Assembly: GCF_024213555.1 (NCBI RefSeq)
Contig: NZ_JANAVO010000009.1
Location: 62,001 to 126,000 of the forward strand
DNA length: 64,000 bases
Direction: 5' to 3'
Source of the DNA: Allokutzneria sp. A3M-2-11 16
GTDB taxonomy: Bacteria > Actinomycetota > Actinomycetes > Mycobacteriales > Pseudonocardiaceae
Shown here: one piece after another, positions 53,640-64,000 of the stretch
Layout: the number at the start of each line of letters is the position of its first letter
Position numbering within the stretch: position 1 is the stretch's first letter
The notes under the pieces: model-generated
Databases searched by the model: none
What the model saw: only the letters and a program-made list of their open reading frames with translations
Told to the model about the DNA's origin: nothing
Program-made: the position numbers and the translations under genes

Positions 53640-54860
53640 ATGGGGGTGATCAGCCGCTACCGGGAACTCGCCGGGATACCGCATCTTCGGGCGCTGCTGG
53701 GCTGGTCGGTCCTTGGCCGCCTGCACATGACGGGTGTCTCGATCGCGATCACGTTCCTCACGGTGGAGTGGACCGGCTCCTACTTCAGCGCGGGGCTCGT
53801 GGTCGGCGCGGTCACTCTCGGGCAGGGCATCGCGGGACCGTTGCGCGGCCGGGCCGCCGACCGCGGATCGGCGTCAAGACTGCTTGTGCTGAGCGGGATT
53901 CCGCACACCGCGGGACTGCTCGCGCTCGCGGCCTTGCCCGGGACCTGGTGGCCGATCGCGCCGGTCATCGCGGTGGTGACGGGCCTGTTCATGCCACCGG
54001 TCGGCCAGATCGCGCGGGCGGTGTGCACCAGGGCGGTGGATCGCGACAAGCGCGACGCGGTGTTCTCGGTCGAGGCCATCTTCCAGGAGTTCTCCTACCT
54101 GGTCGGGCCCTCGCTGATGGCGATCACCGCCGCGGTGGGCGGTGGGCGGGTCGCCTTGGTGCTCGGTGCGGCGATCTCGGCGGTCGGCGTGTCCGGGTTC
54201 GCCTGGGCCGTGCACCGGTCCGGCCACGGCCTGCCCGCCCAGGAGTCCGCGCAGGCCAGCCACCGCGCGAAGACCTCGATCCTGCGCAGCCCGGGAGTGG
54301 TGCCGCTGCTCGGAAACGCCACGGTCATGCTCGGCGCGTTCACGGTCACCGACGTCGCGATCATCAGCTGGGCCGGTGAACGCGGCACTCCCGCGCTGGC
54401 CGGGGTGATGGTGACGGTGCTGGGGATCGGCTCGTTGGTCGGTGGCCTGACGGCGGGCGCGCTCAAGGGGGAGCCGAGCCTGGCCCGCCGCGCCGGGCTG
54501 TTCACCGCGGGCATGATCGGCATCGCGCTCGTCATGCCGCCGTTGCTGGACCCGTCGCCGTGGTTGCTCGGCGGGTTGCTGGCGATCACCGGGCTGGCCG
54601 TGGCGCCGGCCATCGCGACCGGGAACGCCTGGCTCGGTGACCTGGTGCCGGAGGGCAGGCTGGCCGAGGCGTTCGGCTGGCAGGCCACGGCGGCCACCGC
54701 GGCGGGAGCACTCGCGTCGCCGCTGTCCGGATACCTGCTCGACCTGTCCGGTCCGGCCGTCGCGGTCGGGGCCGGCAGTGCCCTTTCCGCGCTGGGCGTG
54801 CTCCTGGCGATCCGGGTCGGCCGTGCCAGGGAAGTTCGACCGTCCGCTGTCGTGAGTTGA
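53640..54860 (+). CDS. MFS transporter
   Basis: A 406-residue exporter-like membrane protein with about 12 hydrophobic segments and the cytoplasmic loop LRGRAADRGSASRLL as a variant motif A. The ATG at 53640 or GTG 53646 may start it. It converges on the terminal PKS gene with 1 bp between, so it could export the polyketide; that is inferred from position alone. Confidence 0.82.
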   Translation: MGVISRYRELAGIPHLRALLGWSVLGRLHMTGVSIAITFLTVEWTGSYFSAGLVVGAVTLGQGIAGPLRGRAADRGSASRLLVLSGIPHTAGLLALAALPGTWWPIAPVIAVVTGLFMPPVGQIARAVCTRAVDRDKRDAVFSVEAIFQEFSYLVGPSLMAITAAVGGGRVALVLGAAISAVGVSGFAWAVHRSGHGLPAQESAQASHRAKTSILRSPGVVPLLGNATVMLGAFTVTDVAIISWAGERGTPALAGVMVTVLGIGSLVGGLTAGALKGEPSLARRAGLFTAGMIGIALVMPPLLDPSPWLLGGLLAITGLAVAPAIATGNAWLGDLVPEGRLAEAFGWQATAATAAGALASPLSGYLLDLSGPAVAVGAGSALSALGVLLAIRVGRAREVRPSAVVS

Positions 54861-54861
54861 A

Positions 54862-57492
54862 CTAGACGGCAGGATCACGCAGCCAGAAACGCGCGCGCTG
54901 GAAGGGATACGTCGGCAGATCGACCCGACGCGCGCCGGTCCCGTCGAAGAACGCGGGCCAGTCGATGGCGACACCGTTGTTGTGCAGCAACGCAATCGCG
55001 AGAGTCGCCGAGTGCACCTCGGCGCAGTCCTCACGCAGGACCGGGACGAACGTGGCGTTCACGGTCACGCTGTCCGCGGCGGCCCGGGACAGCACATCGC
55101 CGTGTCCGATGTGGACGAACTTCGTGACACCTTCCGCTTCCAGAGCCTGAACGCCGTCGGCGAACAGGACCGTGTCCCGAAGCTGTCGCACCCAGTACGC
55201 CGGCGACATGAGCTGCGCCGCCGTCGCCATCTCACCGGTGACGGCCGAGACGATCTGCGTTGTCGGCTCGGCATAGGAAACGCTGCGAGCGACCGCGCCG
55301 AACTCCGCCAGCATCCCGTCGACCATCACCGAGTGGAAGGCGTGGGTGACCCGGAGCGGCTCCGTTTTCCGTCCCAGAGCGGCGAAGTGCTCGGCGACGC
55401 GTCGCGTGGCGGCGTCATCGCCGGCGATCACCACCGCGTCGGGGCCGTTGATCGCGGCGATGCCGACGCCATCGGCGAGCTGCGCGACGACCTCGGACTC
55501 GGTGGCCTGGACGGTGATCATCACGCCGTTGCGGGGCAACGCCCGCGCCAGGTTCTCGCGGGCGAGGACGAGCTTCGCCGCGTCTTCCAACGACCAGACA
55601 CCCGCCACGTGCGCGGCGGCCAGTTCTCCCTTCGAGTGGCCGAGCAGGAAGTCCGGCCGCACACCCCAGGACTCCAGCAGCCGGTACAGCGCGACCTCGA
55701 CCGCGAACCCGGTGTCCTCCGGCAGGTGCGCGCGGACCTCGGTGAAGGCCGAGGCGAAGACCGGGAACGTCGCACAGAGTTCGCGCCCCACGGTCGAACT
55801 CGTCTGCCCGCTGATCAGGAACGCAAGCGCGCCTTGGGTTATCTCGTCGCGCACGACATCCGCACCGGTTTCGCCCGCCGCGAGGAGCTGGAGCCCGGCG
55901 CGCACCTGATCGCGGTTCGAGGCGACGACCACGGCGCGATGCCTCAGCGAAGCACGCGTTGTCGCTAGCGAGAACGCGAGGTCGGCCGGGTCGCTCTCCG
56001 TCAGCGACGCCAGCTTCGTCGCCTGTGCGCGCAGCGCGTCCTCGGTCTGACCGGACAACACGTACGGCAGCACCCGGTCCGCGCCGCCGGCCGCAAGGGC
56101 TCGGCGATCCCCGGGCTCGGCCCCTTCAAGGATCACGTGGGCGTTGGTTCCGCTGACCGCGAAGGCCGAAACGGCAGCGCGGCGCGGCTTTCCCGTATCC
56201 GGCCAGGCGATCGGCTCGGTCAGCACCGAGACCGCACCGGAGGACCAGTCGACCAGCTCGGAAGGAGCCGTGGCGTGCAGCGTCTTCGGCAGCACGCCGT
56301 ACCGCATGGCCTGCACAGTCTTGATCACGCCCGCCACGCCCGCCGCCGCCTGGGTGTGACTGATGTTGGACTTCACCGAACCAAGCCACAGCGGTGCCGA
56401 ACGGTCCTGCCCGTAGGTCGCCAGCAACGCCTGCGCCTCAATGGAATCGCCGAGCACCGTGCCGGTACCGTGCGCTTCGACCACGTCGATGTCTGATGTG
56501 GACAGTCCAGCGCTGGTCAATGCCTGCCGGATCAACCGCTGTTGCGACGGCCCGTTCGGTGCGAAAAGGGAACTGCTCGCGCCATCGTGGTTCACCGCGC
56601 TGCCGCGGATCACCGCGAGCACCTCGTGCCCGTTACGCCGTGCGTCGGACAGTCGCTCCAGCAGCACCATGCCGGCACCTTCGCCCCAGCCCATGCCATC
56701 GGCGGAGGCGGAGAACGCCTTGCACCGGCCGTCCGTGGCCAGCCCGCGCTGCCGGGAGGACTCGACGAACGGGCCCGGCGTGGCCATCACCGTGACCCCG
56801 CCCGCCAACGCGAGCGGGCACTCACCGGAGCGCAGCGCGCGCATGGCGAGGTGGATCGCGACAAGCGAGGAGGCGCACGCCGCGTCGATGGAAGCCACGG
56901 GTCCCTTCAGGCCGAAGGTGTACGCGACGCGGCCGGAGGCGACGCTTCCGGTGCTCGCGGCGCCGAGCATGCCCTCGAACCCCTCCGGTGCCCGCGAGAG
57001 CCTTGAGGCGTAGTCGTTGTAGAAGATCCCGGTGAACACGCCGATCTCGCTGCCCTTCAACGACATCGGGTCGAGGCCGGCGCGCTCGAAGACCTCCCAG
57101 GTGACCTCCAGCAGCAACCGTTGCTGCGGGTCGATCGCCTGCGCCTCGTGCGGGGGGATGCCGAAGGGCGCCGGGTCGAAGTCCGCGGCGTCGTGCAGGA
57201 ACCCGCCGTGCCGCACGTAGGAAGTGCCCCGGTGGTCGGGATCCGGGTGGTACAGCGACTCCACGTCCCAGTCCCGGTCGGCCGGGAACTCCGAGATCGC
57301 GTCGGTGCCGTCGGCGACCAGGCGCCACAGGTCCTCCGGGGACCGGACGCCGCCGGGGTAGCGGCAACCCATGCCGACGATCGCGATCGGCTCGAAGTCC
57401 CGCTGCCGCGCGTCGTCCAGGCGGCGCCGGGTCTCGCGCAGCTCCGCGGTCAGCCGCTTCAGATAGTCGAGGTACTGCTCTTCGGTCGCCAC
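54862..57492 (-). CDS. type I polyketide synthase, KS-AT protein without ACP
   Basis: An 876-residue modular PKS protein: N-terminal coiled-coil docking helix (1-32), KS (~34-460), AT (~560-860). The KS has Cys in DAACASS, HGTGT and SNISHTQ, so the catalytic Cys-His-His set is kept. The AT has GHSKG and HAFH (malonyl type), but the GQGSQ oxyanion motif is GQTSS and ~20 residues before FAVEVALY are missing relative to the upstream module. The protein ends after the post-AT linker: no KR, ACP or thioesterase. GTG start. It follows the upstream PKS gene by 15 nt. Confidence 0.9.
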   Translation of the reverse strand: MATEEQYLDYLKRLTAELRETRRRLDDARQRDFEPIAIVGMGCRYPGGVRSPEDLWRLVADGTDAISEFPADRDWDVESLYHPDPDHRGTSYVRHGGFLHDAADFDPAPFGIPPHEAQAIDPQQRLLLEVTWEVFERAGLDPMSLKGSEIGVFTGIFYNDYASRLSRAPEGFEGMLGAASTGSVASGRVAYTFGLKGPVASIDAACASSLVAIHLAMRALRSGECPLALAGGVTVMATPGPFVESSRQRGLATDGRCKAFSASADGMGWGEGAGMVLLERLSDARRNGHEVLAVIRGSAVNHDGASSSLFAPNGPSQQRLIRQALTSAGLSTSDIDVVEAHGTGTVLGDSIEAQALLATYGQDRSAPLWLGSVKSNISHTQAAAGVAGVIKTVQAMRYGVLPKTLHATAPSELVDWSSGAVSVLTEPIAWPDTGKPRRAAVSAFAVSGTNAHVILEGAEPGDRRALAAGGADRVLPYVLSGQTEDALRAQATKLASLTESDPADLAFSLATTRASLRHRAVVVASNRDQVRAGLQLLAAGETGADVVRDEITQGALAFLISGQTSSTVGRELCATFPVFASAFTEVRAHLPEDTGFAVEVALYRLLESWGVRPDFLLGHSKGELAAAHVAGVWSLEDAAKLVLARENLARALPRNGVMITVQATESEVVAQLADGVGIAAINGPDAVVIAGDDAATRRVAEHFAALGRKTEPLRVTHAFHSVMVDGMLAEFGAVARSVSYAEPTTQIVSAVTGEMATAAQLMSPAYWVRQLRDTVLFADGVQALEAEGVTKFVHIGHGDVLSRAAADSVTVNATFVPVLREDCAEVHSATLAIALLHNNGVAIDWPAFFDGTGARRVDLPTYPFQRARFWLRDPAV

Positions 57493-57507
57493 GTGCGCCC
57501 CAATTCC

Positions 57508-60500
57508 TCACTGCCCGAGCTCATCGTCGATGAGGGCGAAGATGTCTTCCGCGGTCGCCGCGGTCAGGTCCTGGTCGGACTCGTCGGTGCCGGTCGGCGC
57601 TGTCCGTTCGTTCCACAGGGAGAACAGCCTGCGCATCCCGGCGTCGATGCCTTCGCGCTCGGCCGGACCGACCGCCGAGAGCACCTTGGTGAGCCGGGAG
57701 ATCGCGTCAGCGACCGACACCCCGGCTGGGGTAGCGGCCGGGGTCAGCTCGGCGCCCAGGTACGCGGCCAGCTCGGCGGGTGTCGGGTGGTCGAAGGTCA
57801 GCGACGACGGCAGGCGAAGGCCGGTGGCGGCGCGGAGAGCGTTGCGCAGCTCGACGCTCGTCAGCGAGTCCAGGCCCATCTCCGAGAAACCCTTGCCGGC
57901 GTCCACCGCCGCCGCGGAGGGGTGCCCGAGCACGATCGCCGTCTGGGCGCGGACAAGCTCGACGAGGTGGCGTTCCCGGGCGCTCCCGGCCATCCCTGCC
58001 AGGCGTTGCCGCAACGCCGAACCCTGGTCCTCGTCGGTGTTGCTGCGCGCCATGCGCCGGTTCGGCGTGCGGACCAGCCCACGCAGCAGCGGCGGTACCG
58101 GGCCGTTCGAACGCATTCCGGCCAGGTCCATCTTGATCGGAACGGCGATCGTGGCATCGGAGGCGCGCGCGGCGTCGAACAGCTCCATCCCCTCGTTCTC
58201 GGTCAACGCGCCGAAGCCACTCCGGCTCATCCTGTCCTTGTGGGACTGGTCGAGCCCTGCCGTCATGCCTTCCGCCCAGCGGCCCCATGCCTGCGACTGC
58301 GCCACGAGTCCGCGCGCGCGGCGGTGTTCGGCCAACGCGTTCAGGAAGGCGTTGGCCGCCGCGTAGCTCCCCTGGCCCGCGTTGCCGAACAGGCCCGCCG
58401 CGGAGGAGAACAGCACGAACATCCCCAGGTCGAGGTCCTTGGTCAGCTCGTGCAGGTGCCAGGCGGCGTCGACCTTGGGCCGCAGGACCTTCGCCAGCCG
58501 TTCCGGGGTGAGCGAACCGATCAGGCCGTCGTCGAGAACGCCCGCGGCATGCACGACACCGGTGATCGCGTGCCCGGCAAGGGCTTTGGCGAGGTCCTCG
58601 CGATCGGCCACATCGCATGCCGTGATCGTCACGCTCGCGCCCAGCTCGGCGAGCTCGGCCGCTTCCGCTGCCGCGGGCCCACGACGGCTGAGCAGCAACA
58701 GGTTGCGCACGCCGTGCGCGGATACCAGGTGCTTCGCGAGCCGGACGCCCAGCCAGCCGGTGCCGCCCGTGATCACCACGGTGCCGTCCGGGTTCAGCGG
58801 CGCGGTGTCCTCATGGCGCGGTGTCGGCTCCGCGGCGAGGCGTGGTGCGAAGGGCTCACCGTCGCGAATGATCACCTCTGGCTCACCGGAACCGAGCACA
58901 GCACCGAGCACAGCGCCGAGCACATCGAGGTCGCCATCGGCGTTGTGGCTGTGTACAAGCACGAATCGGCCAGGAGCCTCCGACTGTGCCGATCGCACCA
59001 GGCCCCGCACCGCCGCACCGACGAGGTCCTCGCCGGTTGTGAGCACGACCAGCTTCGAGTTCTCCCGCATCAGCCAATCCTGAAGAACGGCAAGCACTCT
59101 GGCCGTCTCCCGATGCGTCGCGGCCACCACCTCGCCGTCGCTCACCGCGTCGACCGGCAGCACCACCACCGGAGGCGCTTCGGCTGAGACGTCGTCGTGG
59201 TGCACCCACGGCACGGGCGTGCCCGCGGGGATCGGCGACCAACTCAGCCGGAACAGCGACTCCGTTCGCCGCACGGCCAGCTGCTCGGCCGAAACCGCCC
59301 GCATGGCAAGCGAATCCACCGAGATCACCACAGCGCCGTCGTCGTCGACCGCGACGAGGCTCATGGCGCCGGTGCCGACCGGCGTCAGCCGCGCCCGCAG
59401 TTTTCGCGCGCCGGTGGCGTACAGCGCCACCCCGTTCCACTCGAACGGGATCGCGCCCTGCCGCTCGGCGCCCAGGAACATGCCGTGCAAAGCCGCGTCC
59501 AGCAAGGCCGGGTGGATCCCGAAGCCCTCCCCCTCCGGCAACACCAGCTCGGTGAAGATCTCCTCGTCACGGCGCCAAGCCGCCACGAGACCTCGGAAAG
59601 CCGGGCCGTAGTCGAATCCGGAGTCCGCCAGGTCTTCATACAACCCTTCCACCGCAACGGGTGCGGCGCCCGTCGGCGGCCACTGCGCCAGGTCGGCGAC
59701 CGGGGCCGGACGAGCCGGGGCGAGCACACCGGCGCCGTGCTGGGTCCACGGCTCCGAGCCGCCTCGCGAGTGGATCGACACCGAACGGCGCCCGTCCTCC
59801 CCCGGGCCACCGACCGTGAGCTGCACGGCCACCGAGCCCTTCTCGGGCAGCACCATCGGCGTGTGCAGCACGAGTTCCTCGACGACACCGCATCCGACCT
59901 CGTCACCGGCCCGGATCGCCAACTCCGCGAGTCCGGCGCCGGGCATCAGGACCGCGCCCATGATCACGTGGTCGGCCAGCCAGGAGTGCGTGGCCAGCGA
60001 AATCCGCCCGGTGAACAGGAAACCGTCGCTGTCCGCCAGGGGCACGCCCGCGCGCAGCAACGGGTGTTCGAGGACTCCCGGACCGAAGTCGGCGCCCGCA
60101 CGGGCGGTCAACCAGTAGTGGCTGCGCTCGAAGGCGTAGGTGGGCAGGTCGGTTCTGCGCGCCCCGGCGAGCATCGGGGTCCAGTCGACGGAACCGTCGT
60201 GGACGTGCAGCTCCGCCAAGGCGTTCGCGAAGGTCTGCGCGTCTTCGCGGTCCTTGCGCAGGGTGGCGGTGAGCAGGGCCGGTTCGGCGACGCAGTCCGC
60301 GACGGCCGCCGTGAGCGCACCGTCCGGCCCCGCTTCGACGAACTTGGTGACACCGGCGGCTTCCAGGGTGCCGACCGCCCGCGCGAAGCGTACCGGCTCG
60401 CGTACCTGCCGCACCCAATGGTCCGCGGAGGACAGTTCGGCGAAGGTGGCGGCCGTCCCGGTCAGGGTGGACACGATCGGGATGGTCGGAGCCGATGCGG

Positions 60501-63500
60501 CGACCCCGCCGACGAACTCCCCGAACTCCGCGAGCATGTCGTCCATGAGCACCGAGTGGAAGGCGTGCGAGACGCTGAGCCGCTTGGTTCCGCGGCCCCT
60601 CTCCCGGAAGTGCTCGGCGATCCGCACGGCCGCGGCCTCGTCCCCCGAGACCACCACCGAGGCCGGGCCGTTGACCGCGCCGATGCCCACGCGCGCGGTG
60701 AGGTGCGGCAGGACCTCGTCCTCGCTCGCCTGGACCACGATCATCGCGCCGCCGGTGGGCAGCTCCTGCATCAACCGGGCCCGGGCCGACACCACGCGGG
60801 CCGCGTCCGGCAGCGACCACAGCCCCGCGACGTGCGCGGCGGCCAGCTCGCCGATGGAGTGCCCGGCCACGAAATCCGGTCGTACACCGAAGGATTCGAG
60901 GAGCCGGTACAGCGCGACCTCGACGGCGAAGAGCGCGGGCTGGGCGTTGCCGGTCTGGTTCAGCGCGTCGGCGTCGACGCCGAAGACGATCTCGCGGGTG
61001 CCCGGCAGGTGCGCGCAGACCTCGTCGAAGGCGCTCGCGAACACCGGATGCGCCTCGTATAGCCCGCGTCCCATGGCCAGGCGCTGCGATCCCTGGCCGG
61101 TGAACAGCACGGCGAGCCGACCATCGCCCGCCTGCCCGCGCACAACTCCCGGGGCGGCGTCACCGGCCGCGAGCGCGCGAACCCCAGCGAGCGGATCGGC
61201 GCCCAGGACGACCGCGCGGTGGTCGAACAACGCGCGCCCGGTGGCCAGCGAGTACCCGACGTCGGCGAGGCGCACCGCCGCATCACCGTCCACAAAGGAC
61301 AGAAGCTTCCGCGCCTGTTCCCGCAACGCGTTCGCGGTCCTGCCCGAGAGCACCCAGGGCACCGCGTCGACCTCGCTCTCCGGCACCGCGTCCTGGGCCG
61401 GAGCCTGCTCGATGATCACGTGGGCGTTGGTGCCGGAGATGCCGAAGGAGGAGACACCGGCGCGGCGCGGGCGGCCCGTCTCCGGCCAGCCCACGGCCTC
61501 GGTCAACAGCGAGACCGCGCCGGTGGACCAGTCGACCTGCGGGGACGGCTCGGTGATGTGCAGGCTCTTCGGCAGCACGCCGTGCCGCATGGCCTGCACC
61601 ATCTTGATCACGCCCGCCACCCCGGACGCGGCCTGGGTGTGGCCGATGTTGGACTTCACCGAGCCCAGCCACAACGGCGTCGAACGATCCTGTCCGTAGG
61701 TCGCCAGCAACGCCTGCGCCTCGATCGGGTCGCCCAGCCTCGTCCCGGTGCCGTGCGCCTCGACGGCGTCGACCTCCCGCGGGATGAGCCGCGCGCTCGC
61801 CAGCGCCTGCTTGATCACTCGTTGCTGCGACGGGCCGTTCGGGGCGGTCAGGCCGCTCGACGCGCCGTCCTGGTTCACCGCGCTGCCACGAAGGACGGCG
61901 AGGACCGGGTGACCGTTGCGCTCGGCGTCGGAAAGGCGTTCCAGCACCAGCATTCCGGCCCCCTCCCCCCACGCCGTGCCGTCCGCCGTCGCGGAGAACG
62001 CCTTGCAGTGGCCGTCCGGGGCCAGCCCGCGCTGCCTGCTGAACACGACGAACGAGTGCGGGTTGGACATGACCGTGACGCCACCCGCCAGCGCGAGCGA
62101 ACACTCACCCGTCAGCAGCGACCGCGCGGCGAGGTGCAGTGCCACCAACGACGACGAGCAGGCGGTGTCGACGGAGATCGCGGGCCCTTCCAAGCCGAAC
62201 GTGTAGGACACCCGGCCGGAGAGAACGCTGCTGGAGGTGCCCGTGGCGAGGAAGCCCTCGACGTCCGTGGGGGCACCGGCCGGACCCGAGGAGTAGTCGC
62301 TGTAGGAGACCCCGGCGAACACACCGGTCGAGCTGCCGCGCAACGAGGCCGGGTCGATCCCGGCCCGCTCCATCGCCTCCCAGCAGACCTCCAGCAGCAC
62401 CCGCTGCTGCGGGTCCATGGCCAGCGCTTCCCGTGGCGAGATGCCGAAGAAGCCGGCGTCGAACTCCCCGGCGTCGTGCAGGAAACCGCCCGCGCTGACG
62501 TAGGAGGTGCCCGGCCGGTCCGGATCGGGGTGGAACAACGACTCCAGGTCCCAGCCGCGATCGGCCGGGAACCCCGAGATCGCGTGCTCGCCCGCGGTGA
62601 CCAGGCGCCACAGGTCCTCCGGCGAGCCGACCCCGCCGGGGTACCGGCAGCTCATCGCCACGATCGCGATCGGCTCGTCCGCGGGCCGCGGGTCACCGGC
62701 GGGCTCCGGCGGCCGCGGATCGGCCGAGCCGTCGAGCAGTTCCGCACGGAGGTAACCGACCAGCGCGATCGGTGTGGGGTAGTCGAACAGCAGCGTCGAC
62801 GGCAGGCGCAGCCCTGTCGCGGTGCTCAGGCGGTTGCGCAGCTCGACCGCCGTCAACGAGTCGAACCCGATGTCCAGGAAGCCCCGGTCGGCCGTCACGT
62901 TCGCCGGCGTGAGGTGCCCGAGCACGACGGAGACGTGCGTCCGCACCAGGTCCAGCAGCGACCGGTCCTGCTCGGGCCCGGCCAGCGCGGAAAGTTCTCG
63001 GCTGAGCGAGAGGCCCTGGACCTCGGCGTCCCGGGCGGTAGGACGAGCGGTGGGCCGGGCGGGGCGGGCCAGTCCGTGCAGCAACGGGGAAAGCGCGCGC
63101 AGCCGCGGGATGTCCAGCTTGACCGGGACGGCCACGGCCTCGCCCACGGCGTGTGCCAGATCGAAAAGCTCGGTCCCCTCCTCGGCGGTGAGCACGGCGA
63201 CCCCGGACTCGCTCGTCCTGGCCAGATCGGCTTCGGTCAGCGCGCTGCCCATGCCTTCGGCCCACAGCCCCCAGGCCAGCGACTGACCGACGAGACCGCG
63301 CGCGCGGCGATGCTGCGCGAGTGCGTCCAGAAAGCCGTTCGCCGCGGCGTAGTTGGCCTGGCCGGGGCTCCCGAGCAACCCGGCCGCCGAGGAGAACAGC
63401 ACGAACAGTGACAGGTCGAAGCCTTCGGTCAGCTCGTGCAGGTGCCACGCGGCGTCGATCTTCGGCCGGAGCACCCGATCGACCCGTTCCGGGGTCAATG

Positions 63501-64000
63501 CGGTGATCACCCCGTCGTCGAGCACACCGGCGGCGTGGACCACCCCCGTCAGCGGATGCTCGGCGGGAATCGCCCGCAGCACAGCGGAAAGCTCCGCCCG
63601 ATCGGCGGCGTCACAGGCGAGGACGGTGGCACTGGCGCCGAGTTCGGCGAGTTCCGCGACAAGCTCGGCCGTGCCCGGTGCTCCGGGCCCGCGCCGACTG
63701 GTCAGCAGCAGGTTCCGCACACCGCGCCCAGCGACCAGGTGCTTCGCGACGATGCTCCCCAGTCCTCCGGTGCCACCGGTGACCAACACGGTCCCCGCCG
63801 GGTCCAGCGGCTTGTCGATGGTGAGCACGACCTTGCCGATGTGCTTGGCCTGGCTGACAAAACGGAAGGCCTCGGGGGCGCTGCGCACCTCCCACGTGGT
63901 GATGGGCAACGGTCGCAGGACGCCTTGTTCGAACAGCTCGACCAGCTCGGCCCACATGCCCGCGACGCGGTCCTGAGCGGCTTCCACCAGGTCGAAAGCC
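57508..64000 (-). CDS. modular type I polyketide synthase (5' end outside window)
   Basis: Partial, reading off the window edge; at least 2,160 residues. Domain order: ER C-terminus, KR, ACP, then KS (Cys in DTACSSS), AT (GHSIG, HAFH, malonyl type), DH (HxxxGxxxxP in [16 protein letters not shown], and DAALHG), KR and ACP, ending in a C-terminal docking helix. Both KRs show TGGTGxLG and LDD, so B-type. The first module, with ER and KR (and presumably an upstream DH), would give a saturated unit; the second, with DH and KR, a trans-type double bond. The docking tail ([12 protein letters not shown]) pairs with the next protein. Confidence 0.93.
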   Translation of the reverse strand, partial: AFDLVEAAQDRVAGMWAELVELFEQGVLRPLPITTWEVRSAPEAFRFVSQAKHIGKVVLTIDKPLDPAGTVLVTGGTGGLGSIVAKHLVAGRGVRNLLLTSRRGPGAPGTAELVAELAELGASATVLACDAADRAELSAVLRAIPAEHPLTGVVHAAGVLDDGVITALTPERVDRVLRPKIDAAWHLHELTEGFDLSLFVLFSSAAGLLGSPGQANYAAANGFLDALAQHRRARGLVGQSLAWGLWAEGMGSALTEADLARTSESGVAVLTAEEGTELFDLAHAVGEAVAVPVKLDIPRLRALSPLLHGLARPARPTARPTARDAEVQGLSLSRELSALAGPEQDRSLLDLVRTHVSVVLGHLTPANVTADRGFLDIGFDSLTAVELRNRLSTATGLRLPSTLLFDYPTPIALVGYLRAELLDGSADPRPPEPAGDPRPADEPIAIVAMSCRYPGGVGSPEDLWRLVTAGEHAISGFPADRGWDLESLFHPDPDRPGTSYVSAGGFLHDAGEFDAGFFGISPREALAMDPQQRVLLEVCWEAMERAGIDPASLRGSSTGVFAGVSYSDYSSGPAGAPTDVEGFLATGTSSSVLSGRVSYTFGLEGPAISVDTACSSSLVALHLAARSLLTGECSLALAGGVTVMSNPHSFVVFSRQRGLAPDGHCKAFSATADGTAWGEGAGMLVLERLSDAERNGHPVLAVLRGSAVNQDGASSGLTAPNGPSQQRVIKQALASARLIPREVDAVEAHGTGTRLGDPIEAQALLATYGQDRSTPLWLGSVKSNIGHTQAASGVAGVIKMVQAMRHGVLPKSLHITEPSPQVDWSTGAVSLLTEAVGWPETGRPRRAGVSSFGISGTNAHVIIEQAPAQDAVPESEVDAVPWVLSGRTANALREQARKLLSFVDGDAAVRLADVGYSLATGRALFDHRAVVLGADPLAGVRALAAGDAAPGVVRGQAGDGRLAVLFTGQGSQRLAMGRGLYEAHPVFASAFDEVCAHLPGTREIVFGVDADALNQTGNAQPALFAVEVALYRLLESFGVRPDFVAGHSIGELAAAHVAGLWSLPDAARVVSARARLMQELPTGGAMIVVQASEDEVLPHLTARVGIGAVNGPASVVVSGDEAAAVRIAEHFRERGRGTKRLSVSHAFHSVLMDDMLAEFGEFVGGVAASAPTIPIVSTLTGTAATFAELSSADHWVRQVREPVRFARAVGTLEAAGVTKFVEAGPDGALTAAVADCVAEPALLTATLRKDREDAQTFANALAELHVHDGSVDWTPMLAGARRTDLPTYAFERSHYWLTARAGADFGPGVLEHPLLRAGVPLADSDGFLFTGRISLATHSWLADHVIMGAVLMPGAGLAELAIRAGDEVGCGVVEELVLHTPMVLPEKGSVAVQLTVGGPGEDGRRSVSIHSRGGSEPWTQHGAGVLAPARPAPVADLAQWPPTGAAPVAVEGLYEDLADSGFDYGPAFRGLVAAWRRDEEIFTELVLPEGEGFGIHPALLDAALHGMFLGAERQGAIPFEWNGVALYATGARKLRARLTPVGTGAMSLVAVDDDGAVVISVDSLAMRAVSAEQLAVRRTESLFRLSWSPIPAGTPVPWVHHDDVSAEAPPVVVLPVDAVSDGEVVAATHRETARVLAVLQDWLMRENSKLVVLTTGEDLVGAAVRGLVRSAQSEAPGRFVLVHSHNADGDLDVLGAVLGAVLGSGEPEVIIRDGEPFAPRLAAEPTPRHEDTAPLNPDGTVVITGGTGWLGVRLAKHLVSAHGVRNLLLLSRRGPAAAEAAELAELGASVTITACDVADREDLAKALAGHAITGVVHAAGVLDDGLIGSLTPERLAKVLRPKVDAAWHLHELTKDLDLGMFVLFSSAAGLFGNAGQGSYAAANAFLNALAEHRRARGLVAQSQAWGRWAEGMTAGLDQSHKDRMSRSGFGALTENEGMELFDAARASDATIAVPIKMDLAGMRSNGPVPPLLRGLVRTPNRRMARSNTDEDQGSALRQRLAGMAGSARERHLVELVRAQTAIVLGHPSAAAVDAGKGFSEMGLDSLTSVELRNALRAATGLRLPSSLTFDHPTPAELAAYLGAELTPAATPAGVSVADAISRLTKVLSAVGPAEREGIDAGMRRLFSLWNERTAPTGTDESDQDLTAATAEDIFALIDDELGQ

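Overview
The window is a gene-dense, very high-GC chromosomal segment whose style points to a filamentous actinomycete. The signs are GTG starts, 4-nt ATGA/GTGA gene overlaps, many TetR/MarR/MerR regulators, a SARP-type regulator, a Ser/Thr kinase with an FHA partner, a calerythrin-like EF-hand protein and modular type I polyketide synthases. A Pseudonocardiales-like host is my inference; nothing here fixes the genus. There are no rRNA genes, no CRISPR array and no intact transposase.

Layout. 1-3762: an operon for a nitrate/sulfonate/taurine-type ABC importer joined to an FAD-linked oxidase. 3791-8135: diguanylate cyclase, double-MerR regulator with erythromycin esterase, and MarR with a short P450. 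8383-13669: FHA protein/kinase pair, secreted beta-helix protein, aminoglycoside-phosphotransferase-like kinase and calerythrin-like protein. 13821-19713: TetR, a DrrC-like UvrA paralogue that seems to start with CTG, and an AfsR-like regulator. 19860-24780: LuxR regulator, PGPGW membrane protein, degenerate tyrosine recombinase, and TetR with a FabH-PlsC pair. 24791-32929: a beta-lactamase-like pseudoenzyme overlapped by an ArsR-type regulator, then several regulator-plus-target pairs (TetR, NmrA-like, MFS+TetR, TetR with serine hydrolase). 32985-43305: secreted repeat protein, SGNH hydrolase, dienelactone hydrolase, a frameshifted GlxA-type regulator, DUF4345/TetR, MerR, and a coupled lipoprotein / penicillin acylase / phytase-like esterase operon. 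43400-45779: HNH endonuclease, small secreted peptide, a dehydrogenase remnant, a leader-peptide/terminator element and three tRNA-type genes, two of them atypical. 45895-52904: a tightly coupled five-gene operon (SWIM-like zinc finger, unknown 455-aa protein, vWA protein, MoxR AAA+ ATPase, DUF5682-like protein). 53640-64000: MFS exporter and the 3' end of a type I PKS locus.

Two repeat families are dispersed through the window. Four copies of a 63-bp palindrome (CCCGTTTCGTACTC, central GAGCGCTC, GAGTACGAAACGGG) carry a conserved one-sided GC-rich flank. Two copies of a ~120-bp inverted-repeat element (GTCTTCAAGTACC ends around a G/C hairpin) lie exactly between convergent genes. Many regulators face near-perfect dyads next to their targets, so several small regulons can be read directly.

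The most notable items are the MoxR-vWA operon, the PKS line ending in an acyl-carrier-protein-less KS-AT protein with an altered AT, the leader-peptide element beside unusual tRNAs, and the repeat families.
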